From Micromonospora violae (GTDB lineage: Bacteria > Actinomycetota > Actinomycetes > Mycobacteriales > Micromonosporaceae): a stretch of 64,000 nt of DNA. The translations under genes and the position numbers were made by a program. The notes beneath the pieces are model-generated. The model was given only the letters and a program-made list of their open reading frames with translations, was not told the origin of the DNA and did no database searches. Below, piece by piece: positions 54,228-63,698 of this stretch. Every line of letters starts with the position of its first letter. Within the stretch, counting starts at the first letter, position 1. The stretch lies in contig NZ_SHKK01000001.1 of the NCBI RefSeq assembly GCF_004217135.1, forward strand, positions 3,162,001 to 3,226,000, read 5' to 3'.

Positions 54228-54650
54228 CTATGCCGAACGCCCCGTCCTGGCCGCCCAGGTCCCGCTGAGTGCGACCATGAACACAAGAGCGCCAAGCATC
54301 CAGGCGAGCCAGGAAGGACCGTCAGGACGCACCACGGTCCATACCACGACCAAGGACCCGACCAGGGCGACCGCCAGGGCTACCAGATAACCGACGCCGA
54401 CAGCGCTGGCCGGTATGGGCAGACGAGTTCCCGAGGCTTTCGCCGCGATACGGCTCGTCACTGCCACAAGCAGGGCTGCGACGACGAGAGAGGGGCCCGC
54501 GATCGGCTGCGGCAGAAGCGCAAATGCCACGACCGCAACGCCCGCGATTAGTCCGAGTATCGCGTAATACCACCTCGGAACGACAAGCTGGCGGTCAGCC
54601 GTATCCGAACTGGCGAACGATCCTTGGTCTCCTGCTGAAGCCGGGCCCAT
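54228..54650 (-). CDS. Small hypothetical membrane protein
   Basis: The 140-residue protein has four membrane segments (YYAILGLIAGVAVVAFALL, GPSLVVAALLVAVTSRIAA, YLVALAVALVGSLVVVWTVV and LAWMLGALVFMVALSGTWAA) and a short cytosolic N-terminus. ATG 54650 or the GTG one codon earlier may start it. I do not recognise the family. It is a single gene between transposon remnants. Confidence 0.6.
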   Translation of the reverse strand: MGPASAGDQGSFASSDTADRQLVVPRWYYAILGLIAGVAVVAFALLPQPIAGPSLVVAALLVAVTSRIAAKASGTRLPIPASAVGVGYLVALAVALVGSLVVVWTVVRPDGPSWLAWMLGALVFMVALSGTWAARTGRSA

Positions 54651-54789
54651 GACCACAAGTCAACACCTCGCTCTATTTTGTGTCAAGATCTACGGGATCC
54701 GCACGAGTTGGATGCATCCTGTCCACTGTGGGCGGCTGGCGTCGCAGGTCCTGGTCAAACCTCTCGGTGGGCTGATCGATGAGCAGCAG

Positions 54790-55050
54790 CCGGGCCCGCA
54801 CCGGACCGACACATTGACTCCAACCGGATCCTCCTGGATCAACCAGGTCGAACGCTGGTTCGGGTTCCTCACCAACCAGAAGGTCCGCCGCGGCGTCCAC
54901 AAATCGGTGCGGTCCCTCGAAGCCGACCTCCGGTCGTGGATCGCCGACTGGAGCAGCGATCCACGACCATCCATCTGAACCAAGATCGCCGAGGAGATCC
55001 TCGGATCACTCACACCATTTTGTCGGCGAATTTCCGGCGCGACGCGCTAG
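54790..55050 (+). pseudogene. IS630-family transposase, C-terminal remnant
   Basis: The frame reads DTLTPTGSSWINQVERWFGF, then LTNQKVRRGVHKSVRSLEAD and DWSSDP, the last DDE-region of IS630-type transposases, and after a shift KIAEEILGSLTPFCRRISGA. It belongs to a different subgroup from the remnants at 1447 and 62903. Confidence 0.75.
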
Positions 55051-55517
55051 ACCACGCACGAGTCGAGAAGGCTAGCGGCCGCCAGGCCGCTCAATGTGAC
55101 CCACGCCGCGACGCCGGTCGGAGGGAAGACGAAGAGCGCAACCCCGCCGGCGATCGCCAGGACGCATCCGGTGTTCCACGGGGGATTCTGTGCTGCTCCG
55201 CCGCCGTAGGCGAGGTTGTAGGTCGCAAGCAGGTTTCCGTCGAGGTACTTCTGCAGGTAGCTACCGTGACAGTCGGTGGTCGGCCTTCCAGGGCCGATCC
55301 AGAAGCTGCTGCCATCGGTTCCGATGCAGTTGTATTCGTACTCCCCGGTCTGGATCGCCAACGGAGCCGAAGGAGCCGGGACCGTGCTGGTGGTTGCCAC
55401 GTGGCTCGTGGTGATGTTGCCGGCCGGCGCCGCGGCTGCGGCGCTCGAGGCCTGAGGTGCGACGACTCCCGCAGCGACGATCAACGTCGCCAGGACCGTC
55501 CTCATAAGCTTCTGCAT
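55047..55517 (-). CDS. Secreted small protein with a hydrophobic C-terminal domain
   Basis: The 156-residue protein has a signal peptide (MQKLMRTVLATLIVAAGVVA, then PQASSAAAA). The middle has two cysteines (YNCIGTDG, TTDCHGS). The last 40 residues are a Gly/Ala/Leu-rich hydrophobic stretch flanked by cysteines (GCVLAIAGGVALFVFPPTGV, then LAAASLLDSCVV). That end could be a membrane-inserting segment, as in pore-forming bacteriocins; no family is recognised. ATG 55517 has GAGGGG upstream. It overlaps the neighbouring IS630 remnant by 4 bases. Confidence 0.6.
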   Translation of the reverse strand: MQKLMRTVLATLIVAAGVVAPQASSAAAAAPAGNITTSHVATTSTVPAPSAPLAIQTGEYEYNCIGTDGSSFWIGPGRPTTDCHGSYLQKYLDGNLLATYNLAYGGGAAQNPPWNTGCVLAIAGGVALFVFPPTGVAAWVTLSGLAAASLLDSCVV

Positions 55518-55659
55518 AGATGCTTCCCCTCGTCGAGTTGCGGCGTTGTTTGCCGCGACCTGCTGAGGACGCTATGCACTGGACGGATGGTCAGGGAATG
55601 CCTCACTTTCGCATCGTCCTTCCACAATGGTGCGATCGATGGTCCGCCAAGGACTCGGA

Positions 55660-56043
55660 CTTTGGCCGAGGCCGCCGGCGATGCGACACCGGACCGGATG
55701 CAACGGCTGCTCAACAAGTCAGCGTGGGACCCGGACGCTGTTCGCGACGACCTGTTTGCCTACGTCACCGAGCACCTCGGCCATGACGCCGGGGTGCTGA
55801 TCGTCAATGAGACCGGATTCCTGAAGAAGGGCATCAAGTCGGCGGGGGCGAAGCGTCAGTACTCGGGCACGGCCGGGCGGACGAGAACTGCCAACTCGGG
55901 GTGTTCCTGGCCTACACCAGCCCAGCCGGGCGCACGCTGATCGACTGGGAGCTGTATCTGCCCCGCCGCTGGTGCGACGACCCCGCCCGCACCGCGCCGC
56001 GAGTAATAGCCTTGACCCCTCCTCCGCGCCCACGGATGTGGTG
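55660..56043 (+). pseudogene. IS701-family transposase, internal fragment
   Basis: The fragment reads LAEAAGDATPDRMQRLLNKS, then [20 protein letters not shown] and [11 protein letters not shown] one-base shift near 55881 leads to [20 protein letters not shown] and [12 protein letters not shown]. It holds the first catalytic region only, with Asn in place of the usual Asp (VNETG), so it is clearly inactive. It is diverged from the intact copy at 50245. Confidence 0.8.
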
Positions 56044-56110
56044 AGTGGCCGAGTTCAACCCAACCGCTACATCGTTGTCCATCCATGCCGAGGGCTGACC
56101 GTAAGCCTCG

Positions 56111-57160
56111 GTGTGGGAGATCCTGGTGCAGTACACGCCGGACCTCGACGGCCCTGACCTGCTCGGCTGGTGGATACGGCAGCCGCCCCGGCGGGGCCGC
56201 CCCCGGACGCGGTACCAGGCAACATCAAAGCCGCTGGGTATCCCGTTCGCGTTCTACGGCCGGATGTCGACGCGGGAGTTCCAGGACCGGTTGTCGTCGG
56301 CGCGGTGGCAACGTGACTTCGCCGAGGACGTGATCGACGGCCGGGGCGTAATCGTCGCCGAGTTCTTCGACGTCGGCGAGCGTTCTACGGCAACCAGTTC
56401 CGCGACCTCGCGCCGCTGTTCAACCTGTACGGCGTGCAGCTGTGGCTGCCCGAACTCAACGGCCCGGTCGACGCCAGCAACGAGTTCCACCTGTCGCTGC
56501 TGGCCCTGCTCGGTGTGCACTCCAAACGAGAGGTCCAGCGCTCCCGGTTTCGGACCAAGGCGGCGATGCGCGCCCAGGTGGTCGAGCAAGGCCGTCATCT
56601 CGGTGGCCGACCGCCCTACGGCTACCGGCTGGCCGACGCGGGCCCGCACCCGAACCGGGCACACGCCAAATGGGGACGCATGGCCCACCGGCTGGAACCT
56701 GGCCCATCCACTGCACCGCATGTGCAGTGGATGTTCGCCCAGCGCCTCGCCGGCCTCAGCGTCGCCGGAATCGCCCGCGACCTCAACGATCGGCATGTGC
56801 CCTGCCCGTCCCGCGTCGATCCGGCCGCAACCCGCACCGCAGCGGCACGGGATGGACGCTACGCACGGTGGCGGCGATCCTCGCCAACCCTCGCTACACA
56901 GGCCGGCAGGTCTGGAACCGGCAACACACCGACCGTGGCCCACTCGACGCCGCCGATGATCTCCTCGGTCGATCGGAGGTACGCCGCTGGAGCCTGGTGC
57001 AACAGTGGGTGATCTCCCGGGACATAGCGCATCCACCGCTGGTCAGTGAACACGACTTAATCGCCGCCCAGCAGGCCAACGCCCTGCAACGTCTACATCC
57101 ACGAAACCAAAGCGATCACACAACTCGCCGAATGGGATCGGCATCCCGGCCACCGACCCC
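56111..57160 (+). pseudogene. Large serine recombinase, broken
   Basis: Segments are GIPFAFYGRMSTREFQDRLS with IVAEFFDVG (catalytic-domain start), then FYGNQFRDLAPLFNLYGVQL and VHSKREVQRSRFRTKAAMRA in a second frame, and GWTLRTVAAILANPRYTGRQ, VWNRQHTDR in a third. The order is that of large serine recombinases (resolvase domain, recombinase domain). An internal deletion near 56383 and a shift near 56820 disable it. The FAFYGR start is shared with the remnant at 61837. Confidence 0.75.
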
Positions 57161-57637
57161 CATGCCGTCACAGACGCACTACTCGAGCACGATCTGCACG
57201 TCACCTGCGCAATCGGCGGAACACTGACCATCACCGAGATCCCTGCCCGGGTGCCGGCGCACCGGGCATCCGCGGTCCCGCACCAGCGCCGAACAGCGGC
57301 AACCCCACCGAAGCGCTTCACTGACCGTGAAGACCACCCGTGGGGGTTAACGTGTCCGACTCGCGCAAGCCTAGCTGTGGTGGCCTTTTCGGGTAAACCG
57401 AAGAGGTCAGCAGCCAGAAAGGGCTGGTCGCGTCGATGCCCGTGAGGTGGGCGTCCCGGATAACGGCACGTCGGCTCCCCCGGGGAGTCCAGTCGGGTCG
57501 CCTCGAACCGAACCGGTGGCGACCCAGGTGAGCAACAGCCGACCAGTCATCCGACTCCACCGGGTGCGGCTGGAGTACCAAAGGGGTTCAGCACCAGAAC
57601 GCCTGACCCCCGTGGTCGAGTTGCGGTGATTTCGCGG
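57161..57637. other. Intergenic region with a short coding remnant
   Basis: In 477 bases, a plus-strand frame near 57135-57300 reads HAVTDALLEHDLHVTCAIGG, then TLTITEIPAR. It looks like a piece of a small gene joined to the recombinase remnant. Nothing else is recognised. Confidence 0.35.
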
Positions 57638-58675
57638 TCAACCGCGCTGCGCTCGGTCCGCAGGGGCGTCGCGACGCCGAGCTGCACGGCTTGACGGCGC
57701 GGGGATGGTGCCGTCAGTACGAGTCGTGGCCGCCGCAGTCGCAGCCGCAGCCTTGGATGTGCGGCGGTGCAGCGTGCGAGTCATGACCAGTACGACCAGC
57801 GCTCCGACGATCAGCCCGAGGATCGCGCTGGCCACCGTGTTGACGAGCCAGCCGATGAGCCCGCCGAGGACACCCGTGGCGTCGTGGGCGGCGACCTCCA
57901 CGTGGTGCACGGCCTCGTACAGGAAGTGCAGGTTCAGCTCGTTCGTGCCTAGCAGCAGGATGTGCCCGCCCACCCACAGCATCGCCGCGGTGCCGACCAC
58001 CGTCAGCACGGTGAGGACCACCGGCATCGCCCTCACCAGACCGCGGCCGAACGTGGCGACGGCGCCGGAACGTTGCGACAGGCGCAGCCCGGCGTCGTCC
58101 ATCTTCACGATCAGGGCCACCACGCCGTACACCAGGACGGTTATGAGGACGGCGACGACAGCCAGGATCACCAGGCGGGACCAGAACGCCTCATCGATCA
58201 CCTCGTTAAGGCTGATGACCATGATCTCCGCCGAGAGGATCAGGTCGGTTCGTACCGCCCCAGACACCAGTGTCGTCTCGTCCTGCACCTTCTCCTCGCC
58301 CGCGCCGGGGGCACCGTGATGGGCGATCTTGGCCCACACCTTCTCCGCGCCTTCATAACAGAGGTAGGCGCCGCCGAGCATGAGGATCGGAGTGAGCAGC
58401 CAAGGCACGAACTGACTGAGCAGCAGCACCGCCGGCAGGATGATGAAGAACTTGTTGCGCAGCGACCCCACGGCAATGCGCTTGATAATCGGCAACTCGC
58501 GCTCGGCCGCCAGGCTCCGCACGTACTGCGGCGTGACGGCAGCATCGTCGACGACGACACCCGCAGCCTTGGCGCCGGCCTTCGCGGCGGCCGCCCCGAT
58601 GTCATCGATCGACGCGGCAGCGGCCCGGGCCAGCACCGCCACGTCATCCAGCAGGGCTACGAGTCCACCGGCCAA
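57638..58675 (-). CDS. DUF808 (YedI-like) inner membrane protein
   Basis: The protein opens with AGGLVALLDDVAVLARAAAA, the DUF808 hallmark, and has SLRNKFFIILPAVLLLSQFV, LMLGGAYLCYEGAEKV and about seven further membrane segments. TTG 58675 is chosen because GGAAGG lies 9 bases upstream and the family start fits; ATG 58714 would add 13 residues. The C-terminal 40 residues are Ala/Arg-rich and probably cytosolic. The biochemical function is unknown. Confidence 0.82.
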   Translation of the reverse strand: MAGGLVALLDDVAVLARAAAASIDDIGAAAAKAGAKAAGVVVDDAAVTPQYVRSLAAERELPIIKRIAVGSLRNKFFIILPAVLLLSQFVPWLLTPILMLGGAYLCYEGAEKVWAKIAHHGAPGAGEEKVQDETTLVSGAVRTDLILSAEIMVISLNEVIDEAFWSRLVILAVVAVLITVLVYGVVALIVKMDDAGLRLSQRSGAVATFGRGLVRAMPVVLTVLTVVGTAAMLWVGGHILLLGTNELNLHFLYEAVHHVEVAAHDATGVLGGLIGWLVNTVASAILGLIVGALVVLVMTRTLHRRTSKAAAATAAATTRTDGTIPAPSSRAARRRDAPADRAQRG

Positions 58676-58868
58676 GGGAGAGTCCTTCCAGGGTTGCGGT
58701 TCGAACTGGCCCATTCTCGCTCAGGTCTCTGCGCGCGGCACGCCAGCGGGCGCCGCGACCAGCAGGCGGTGCAGGGCCGGTGTGCTTGGCCCACAGAGAG
58801 CCGCCCATAGGGTGGTGGTTCCGTGATACTCACCTTCACCACGATCCCTGAGCGGCGGGAGGCCAGCG

Positions 58869-60248
58869 TTGCCCTCAATCCATGATTTTGCTACTTGGGA
58901 GCCGCTGCTGAGGCTTTTGCGGGCGGGTAACGCGGAGGGCCTCGCCATCCCCGGCGGCTACCTTGCGGGACAGATCGGCCACCGTGCGTGGAGTCTGCCG
59001 CTGCCGCCGCGGTTCCCGCCGCCCGGTCGAGCCTTCCAGGTCGAGGACATGCAGGACGAGGTCGACGCGGTGGAGCGGGTGCAGAGCGCGCTGGCCGACG
59101 TCGGTCTCGACAGCATCTCGTTCGTGGTGGAGATGTCGGCGACCGGGCGGACCGTGCTCTACCTGCTCACTTTCGGCCCCGCCGTAGAGGCAGGCATCGG
59201 GCCGTACCCGGGTTCGCTTCTCCTGGTCGAGGGCGCCGTCCCAGAGCCCTGGCGCCGCTCTCCCAACCTGGCGCCCGGGGCGGTGCCGGCCTCGTCAGTG
59301 GATCCGGCGTTACTGGAGCAGACGCTCCGCGAGCGGATCCCCGGCGCTACCGGCGCTACCGAGGCGGAGATCGCTGCTGCGGAAGCGCGCCTCGGCGTTG
59401 TGTTGCCCGACGAGCTCAAGGCGCTCTACCGGGTGACGAGGGGGCGGTGGCAGGACTGGGGTGACGACTACGCGGCAGCGGAGCGCGTCGCGCGTGCGGT
59501 CGGCTGCGAACTCTTCCCGCTCGACGAGCTGTGCATCGTCGATGCGCCATCCCGTCCATGCCCGTGGCGGTTCGCGGCAACGGAGGCGGTCGTCACCCCG
59601 CCTGACGCCGCGGTGCAGGGGGTGGTCGGCTCGCCCGGCTGGATCGCTTTCGGCGACAACGGCGGCGGCGACCGGATCGCAGTCGACCTGACACCAGGCC
59701 CGCGCGGACACGTGGGACAGATCATCATGGTCGACCACGAGCAGAACATCGGCGCCAGCCTGCTCGCCGACTCCCTCACCGACCTGGTGATGCATCGGCG
59801 CAGTAACTGGCACGCCAGCCACCGCGAGGATCAGCCGCCGGCCGTGGCCAGGGTCAACATCCGGAGCCTGACAAGCGTCCAGGCCGCCGCCCATCCCGGG
59901 CTGGAGGTCCTGAGCATCGGCGTCTGGGACGGTGAGCCGCTCTGCCTCAGCCCCATCACCGGGCTGCCTCGCCTGCGGACGCTCACCGCCTACCCCGGCA
60001 CGCTCGCCGACCCGCTGGAGATCGCCAAGCTGAGCGGGCTGGAGTATTTGGAACTCGGGCCGGAGGAGTGGCGCGTTCTCCTCGATGCCGGCGCCGTCCC
60101 GCGCAGCCTGTCGGCGGCGGCCATCGAGGCGCACGGCAACCGACATCCACTTCCGATCGTGGCCATCGCTAACGAACTCCTCGCCCTCTGGGACCGCCCC
60201 TCGATCACCCAGACCATCCTCGAACGCCAACTCGACCCCGAGGTGTGA
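58869..60248 (+). CDS. SUKH (SMI1/KNR4) domain protein with leucine-rich C-terminus
   Basis: The 459-residue protein starts at TTG 58869 behind GGGAGG. Its SUKH domain (about 160-330) has EAEIAAAEARLGVVLPDELK, ALYRVTRGRWQDWGDD, GSPGWIAFGDNGGGDRIAVD and GHVGQIIMVDHEQ. After it, LEVLSIGVWDGEPLCLSPIT and LSGLEYLELGPEEW resemble leucine-rich-repeat-like strands. SUKH proteins often are immunity proteins against polymorphic toxins. No toxin gene lies beside it, so its role is open. Confidence 0.75.
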   Translation: MPSIHDFATWEPLLRLLRAGNAEGLAIPGGYLAGQIGHRAWSLPLPPRFPPPGRAFQVEDMQDEVDAVERVQSALADVGLDSISFVVEMSATGRTVLYLLTFGPAVEAGIGPYPGSLLLVEGAVPEPWRRSPNLAPGAVPASSVDPALLEQTLRERIPGATGATEAEIAAAEARLGVVLPDELKALYRVTRGRWQDWGDDYAAAERVARAVGCELFPLDELCIVDAPSRPCPWRFAATEAVVTPPDAAVQGVVGSPGWIAFGDNGGGDRIAVDLTPGPRGHVGQIIMVDHEQNIGASLLADSLTDLVMHRRSNWHASHREDQPPAVARVNIRSLTSVQAAAHPGLEVLSIGVWDGEPLCLSPITGLPRLRTLTAYPGTLADPLEIAKLSGLEYLELGPEEWRVLLDAGAVPRSLSAAAIEAHGNRHPLPIVAIANELLALWDRPSITQTILERQLDPEV

Positions 60249-60422
60249 TCAACGGTAATGGCCGGCGGATACGAGGGCTGAAGGACGCCCGGACCCAAGA
60301 TGGGTACTCGGACAGCGCGCGCCAGCGGCTCCGCGTATGACGAGTACTGCTTGACAACCGCAGAGCCTTAGACCGTGTGTCGTTTGGGGTTGTTGAGGTG
60401 CAAGGTCATTCGTTGAGCTGGT

Positions 60423-60776
60423 GTGAGTGACGTGGAGAAGTACTGCCCGGACGCGTTGTGGCACCTCGCGCAGCCGTTGTTGCCAGCGCACCCGGAAAGG
60501 CATCAAGGCGGTGGGCGGCGCCGGACCGATGACCGGGCGATGCTCGCGGCGATTGTGTACGTGTTGGAGTCGGGTTGCTCGTGGCGTAAGTTGCCGGGGT
60601 CGTTCCCTGTGCACTGGCGTACCGCTCACCGCCGCTTCGCCGAATGGGTTGCCGCGGGAGTGATGAGCGCGCTGCACCAGGCGACGCTTGACGTGCTCGG
60701 CGTCGCCGGGCAGATCGACTGGTCAAGGGCGAGTATCGACAGCATGCACGTTCGTGCGCTCAAAAGGGGGACCTGA
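60423..60776 (+). CDS. IS5-type transposase, first frame
   Basis: The 117-residue first part has YCPDALWHLAQPLLPAHPER, DDRAMLAAIVYVLESGCSWR and the first catalytic Asp in ASIDSMHVRALK. It ends at TGA 60776, just after AAAAGGGGGA, a slippery run at which ribosomes may shift frame to join the second part. The start is uncertain; GTG 60423 is used here. Confidence 0.8.
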   Translation: MSDVEKYCPDALWHLAQPLLPAHPERHQGGGRRRTDDRAMLAAIVYVLESGCSWRKLPGSFPVHWRTAHRRFAEWVAAGVMSALHQATLDVLGVAGQIDWSRASIDSMHVRALKRGT

Positions 60777-61255
60777 CCGGGCCCAGCCCGGTCGACCGGG
60801 GCAAGCCCGGCTCCAAAATTCACGTCGTCGGTGAGCGGGGCGGGTTGCCGCTGCATGTGGATATCTCTGCCGGCAACATCAACGACCACAAGCTGCTCGA
60901 GGACATGGTCGACAGCATCCAGCCGATCCGCCAGCCGGTCGGCCGGCCCCGGAAACGACCGGCCAAGCTGCACGGCGACAAGGGCTACGACTACCGCGAA
61001 TGCCGCGAGCTGCTCCGCGAGCGCAACATCACCGCGCGGATCGCCCGCAAGGGCATCGAGTCATCGAAGCGGCTCGGCCGGCACCGCTACGTGATCGAAC
61101 GCTGCCTGGAATGGACCACCCGGTCCCGGCGGCTGGTCCGCCGCTACGACCGGAAGGCTTCCCACTACCTCGGATTCCTGCGCCTGGCCTGCGCTCTCAT
61201 CTGCTACCGCCGCGCCGACCGACTCAACCTGTTGACCAGCAACAAGCCCAACTGA
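60777..61255 (+). CDS. IS5-type transposase, second frame
   Basis: After a shift at about 60763 the sequence continues GPSPVDRGKPGSKIHVVGER, then PLHVDISAGNINDHKLLEDM, the second Asp in KLHGDKGYDYRECRELL and the last Glu in YVIERCLEWTTRSRRLVRRY. Together with the first part it gives a full-length DDE transposase. No independent start with a ribosome site is evident. Confidence 0.8.
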
Positions 61256-61264
61256 CACACGGTC

Positions 61265-61567
61265 TTAACTCCGCCCCACTCAACCAGCGGCTGGTGCCTG
61301 ACGGCACCGGCCGCTTCTTCATGCCCGCCGGAGCAACCGGCACACGCCCAGCCCTCGGAGGGCCTCTCCCATGACAACCCAGCTATCCGCCACGGCGCGA
61401 GCCGCCGGCACATCAAGCTGCAGCGCCACCCGGGCCACTCACGACGCCAGTACCCGCATCTCACACCAGCCCGCCTTCTTTCACATCAGGTTCGGCGAGG
61501 CCAAGGAGCGAACGATGCAGGAGTACCGGCCGCTGTCGAGGGCGGGTCAACCACCGGACGGAGGTGC
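61265..61567. other. Intergenic region with a short upstream frame
   Basis: Apart from an 18-codon frame (ATG 61515, MQEYRPLSRAGQPPDGG) that overlaps the next start by 4 bases, no gene is seen. Confidence 0.35.
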
Positions 61568-61840
61568 ATGATCCTGCCCTTCGATCACCAACATCAGCAA
61601 CGCAAGGAGCCCGACCCGCCAACGGGCGCGGCACCGGACAAGCGACTTGACCAGCCGAGGCAAGACAACGGTTCATGGATGGTCGGCAACATCGACGGCC
61701 GCACAACGACCCACTTCATCAACGTGGAGGCTCCCCGCCAACCGCCCGAGCTGCACCCCGGCGCCGCTGCCGCGCTGCTGAAACTGCTCAGACGGGTCAA
61801 CGACCATCGCACGGACAACTCGATCGAGGAGGACGGATGA
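61568..61840 (+). CDS. Small protein upstream of a recombinase remnant
   Basis: The 90-residue protein (GSWMVGNIDGRTTTHFINVE, then LHPGAAAALLKLLRRVNDHR) has an ATG at 61568 with GGAGG nearby. Its stop overlaps the start of a recombinase-like frame (ATGA), as small genes often precede serine recombinases in integrative elements. Function unknown. Confidence 0.5.
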   Translation: MILPFDHQHQQRKEPDPPTGAAPDKRLDQPRQDNGSWMVGNIDGRTTTHFINVEAPRQPPELHPGAAAALLKLLRRVNDHRTDNSIEEDG

Positions 61841-61950
61841 CCACCCCTCAACCGACGCCCTTCGCCTTCTACGGTCGCGTGTCGACCTAAGACAACCAGG
61901 ACCCCGAATCGTCCCGAAGCTGGCAACTCACTCGGGCGACCACAGGGGTC
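61837..61950 (+). pseudogene. Serine recombinase N-terminal remnant
   Basis: The frame MTTPQPTPFAFYGRVST stops at TAA 61890 and continues in the same frame as DNQDPESSRSWQLTRA. This is the catalytic N-terminus of a serine recombinase, with Ser of RVST present, cut by a stop codon and then truncated. Confidence 0.7.
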
Positions 61951-62070
61951 CTGGTGGGTTTCAGTCGACCGGCGCTGACGGCAACCCGTGCCGCTCGCGT
62001 TCTTCGGTAGCAAGCGCGCCTGAGCCATCGGAAGTGATCACATTGACCGCCGCGCTGCCAGGGGTCCGAA

Positions 62071-62573
62071 TCATCCGAAAAGTTCGCGGATAACTCCCAA
62101 TGCTCGTGGCGAGATCGCTTCGTCGGGGTAGAAGTCGGCGCACAGACGTATAGCGTCGTCCACCGTCGTTACCTTGGCCAGCGCCGCCAGGGCGCGAAGG
62201 TCGTCCACGTCGCGGGTTCGCGCCGCGAGCGCTTTCATCGCGAAGATGTGCTCCGGAGAGGCAGCCATCACGCGCAGGCCGGGTGGTCGAAGACTCGCCG
62301 CTTGCCCGGGTCGTCCTTGCCGGATACATACACGCTGGCCTGCTCGTTGAGCCACCACGGCGGCAGGCCCAGTTCGTCGGCGACTGCACGCGCCTCATCG
62401 AGGACGACTCCGTGCGGGACGAACATTGCGTCGACGTCCCTGGTGACCCGTTTCGCGTCGTAGGCGAGCGCCATCGCGGCACCACCGACAATGAAGATGT
62501 CAGCGACGACTCCGCGGCGGACAAGCCGGTCGCCCAGGTGAGTGAACGCGCGTTCGAGTTCCGCGCGCCCCAT
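62071..62573 (-). pseudogene. DUF6036-type nucleotidyltransferase, frameshifted
   Basis: The first part (ATG 62573) reads GRAELERAFTHLGDRLVRRG, FIVGGAAMALAYDAKRVTRD and VDAMFVPHG, the nucleotidyltransferase core with G-G-x-A and D-x-D. The frame breaks near FDHP (about 62281), where one missing base separates it from LRVMAASPEHIFAMKALAAR, then TRDVDDLRALAAL. The two halves together match DUF6036/AbiEii-type proteins, toxins in some bacteria. A single-base error or a real mutation could explain it. Confidence 0.7.
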
Positions 62574-62593
62574 GAGGACGCTGTCTGATCCGC

Positions 62594-62880
62594 TCACGCC
62601 GCGGCCAGGTCGTGAACGGACAGGTACACACCGTGCTTCCGGAATGCAGCCGGGGCCCAGGCCAGGGCGCCGGCCCGGTGGATGGCCAGTTCGGCCGGGA
62701 ACCATGCCCGGCGCAGAACACGTGCATCGACCCATGCGGGCGGTGCAAGATCTGCCTGCGCTAGCAGGTGCTCCGCGAGCGCGGCAAGCAGCGCGTCCCA
62801 CCGTGGGTCTGCGGTCAGCCCGGGCTCATCCCTGAGCAGGTCGACCCTGGTTTCGGCGGGTTCCCAGCGGTACTCCTAAG
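62594..62880 (-). pseudogene. C-terminal part of a DUF6036 partner protein
   Basis: Before the nucleotidyltransferase, 20 bases apart, the frame reads LLRDEPGLTADPRWDALLAA, LAEHLLAQADLAPPAWVDAR, WFPAELAIHRAGALAWAPAA and FRKHGVYLSVHDLA. In actinomycetes such tails belong to HTH-type proteins encoded upstream of DUF6036 genes. The N-terminal HTH part is missing, cut by a stop and an IS630 remnant. Confidence 0.6.
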
Positions 62881-62902
62881 TCCCTGCCGTCACCACGAAC
62901 GT

Positions 62903-63170
62903 TCACTGTGTTGAGTCAGTGGCGGGTTGGCCCCGGCGTCGTTGTCGTTCGCTGCGGATGCGGGCTCGTTCTCGGCCTTGGGCGGCCAGGACGTCGGAGT
63001 GACGAAGGTTGGCGTTGCGCCAGGGTAGGTATGCCTGCAATCGCCGGGTCAGAACGGGGTGGTTGGGGTGGTTCGAGCCGGCGATGACGAGGGTCCCTTT
63101 CGGCCCGAACTGGGCTCGATTGGGTTGGCCCAGGAGGCGTAGGACGGGGTGAAGCAGTTCGCGGGCAGCC
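62903..63170 (-). pseudogene. IS630-family transposase, C-terminal remnant
   Basis: The frame reads AQFGPKGTLVIAGSNHPNHP, then YLPWRNANLRHSDVLAAQGR and ERARIRSERQRRRG, homologous to the remnant at 1447-1720. The SYASWANPIE segment is in another frame just before it. Confidence 0.75.
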
Positions 63171-63199
63171 GGCGAAAACGCCCTGCCGGTGCCCAACCG

Positions 63200-63698
63200 G
63201 CACCGGCGCCGGCTGGCCGGAGGGCATCCGGTTCCTGGTCCGCTGAGAACGCCCGCACCCCGGCGCCCAACTGTCCTCGACACCATCGAAGGCTGGCGGC
63301 ATCAGGTCGTCGCCACCGACACCCCACCCGGCGGCGGCAGCATCCAGCACCTGGAGGCCCGACACCGCGCGCACGCCCGCGTCGAAGACCGCATCCGCAC
63401 CGGCAAGAACACCGGCTTCGGCCGGTTCCCGTCCCGGGTGTTCGCTATCAACCAGGCCTGGCTGCAACTCGCCCTGACCGGTATCGACCTGCTCGCCTGG
63501 ACCCAGAACCTGCTCCTGGACGGCGAGTTGGCCACAGCCGAGCCCAAGAAGCTGCGTTACCGGCTCCTGCACGTCGCAGCCCGAATCACCCGCACCGCCC
63601 GCCGGACACGACTCGCCATCGCCGCCAACTGGCCCTGGACCGACGCCCTGACCAGCGCATTCAACAAGCTCGCCGCACTACCCCGACCCACCGGCTGA
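63200..63698 (+). pseudogene. IS1380-family transposase, C-terminal part
   Basis: The frame reads HQVVATDTPPGGGSIQHLEA, RHRAHARVEDRIRTGKNTGF and AWLQLALTGIDLLAWTQNLL, ending KKLRYRLLHVAARITRTARR. It holds the second half of an IS1380 transposase, including the R-x-E-D-R-I segment. The N-terminal half is lost at the junction with the IS630 remnant. Confidence 0.8.

Larger units (their letters stand above)
60371..61264. mobile_element. Complete IS5-type (IS427-like) element
   Basis: The 894-base element is bounded by imperfect inverted repeats beginning GACCGTGTGTC and flanked by TTA at 60368-60370 and 61265-61267. It carries two overlapping-frame transposase parts on the plus strand. Confidence 0.85.
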
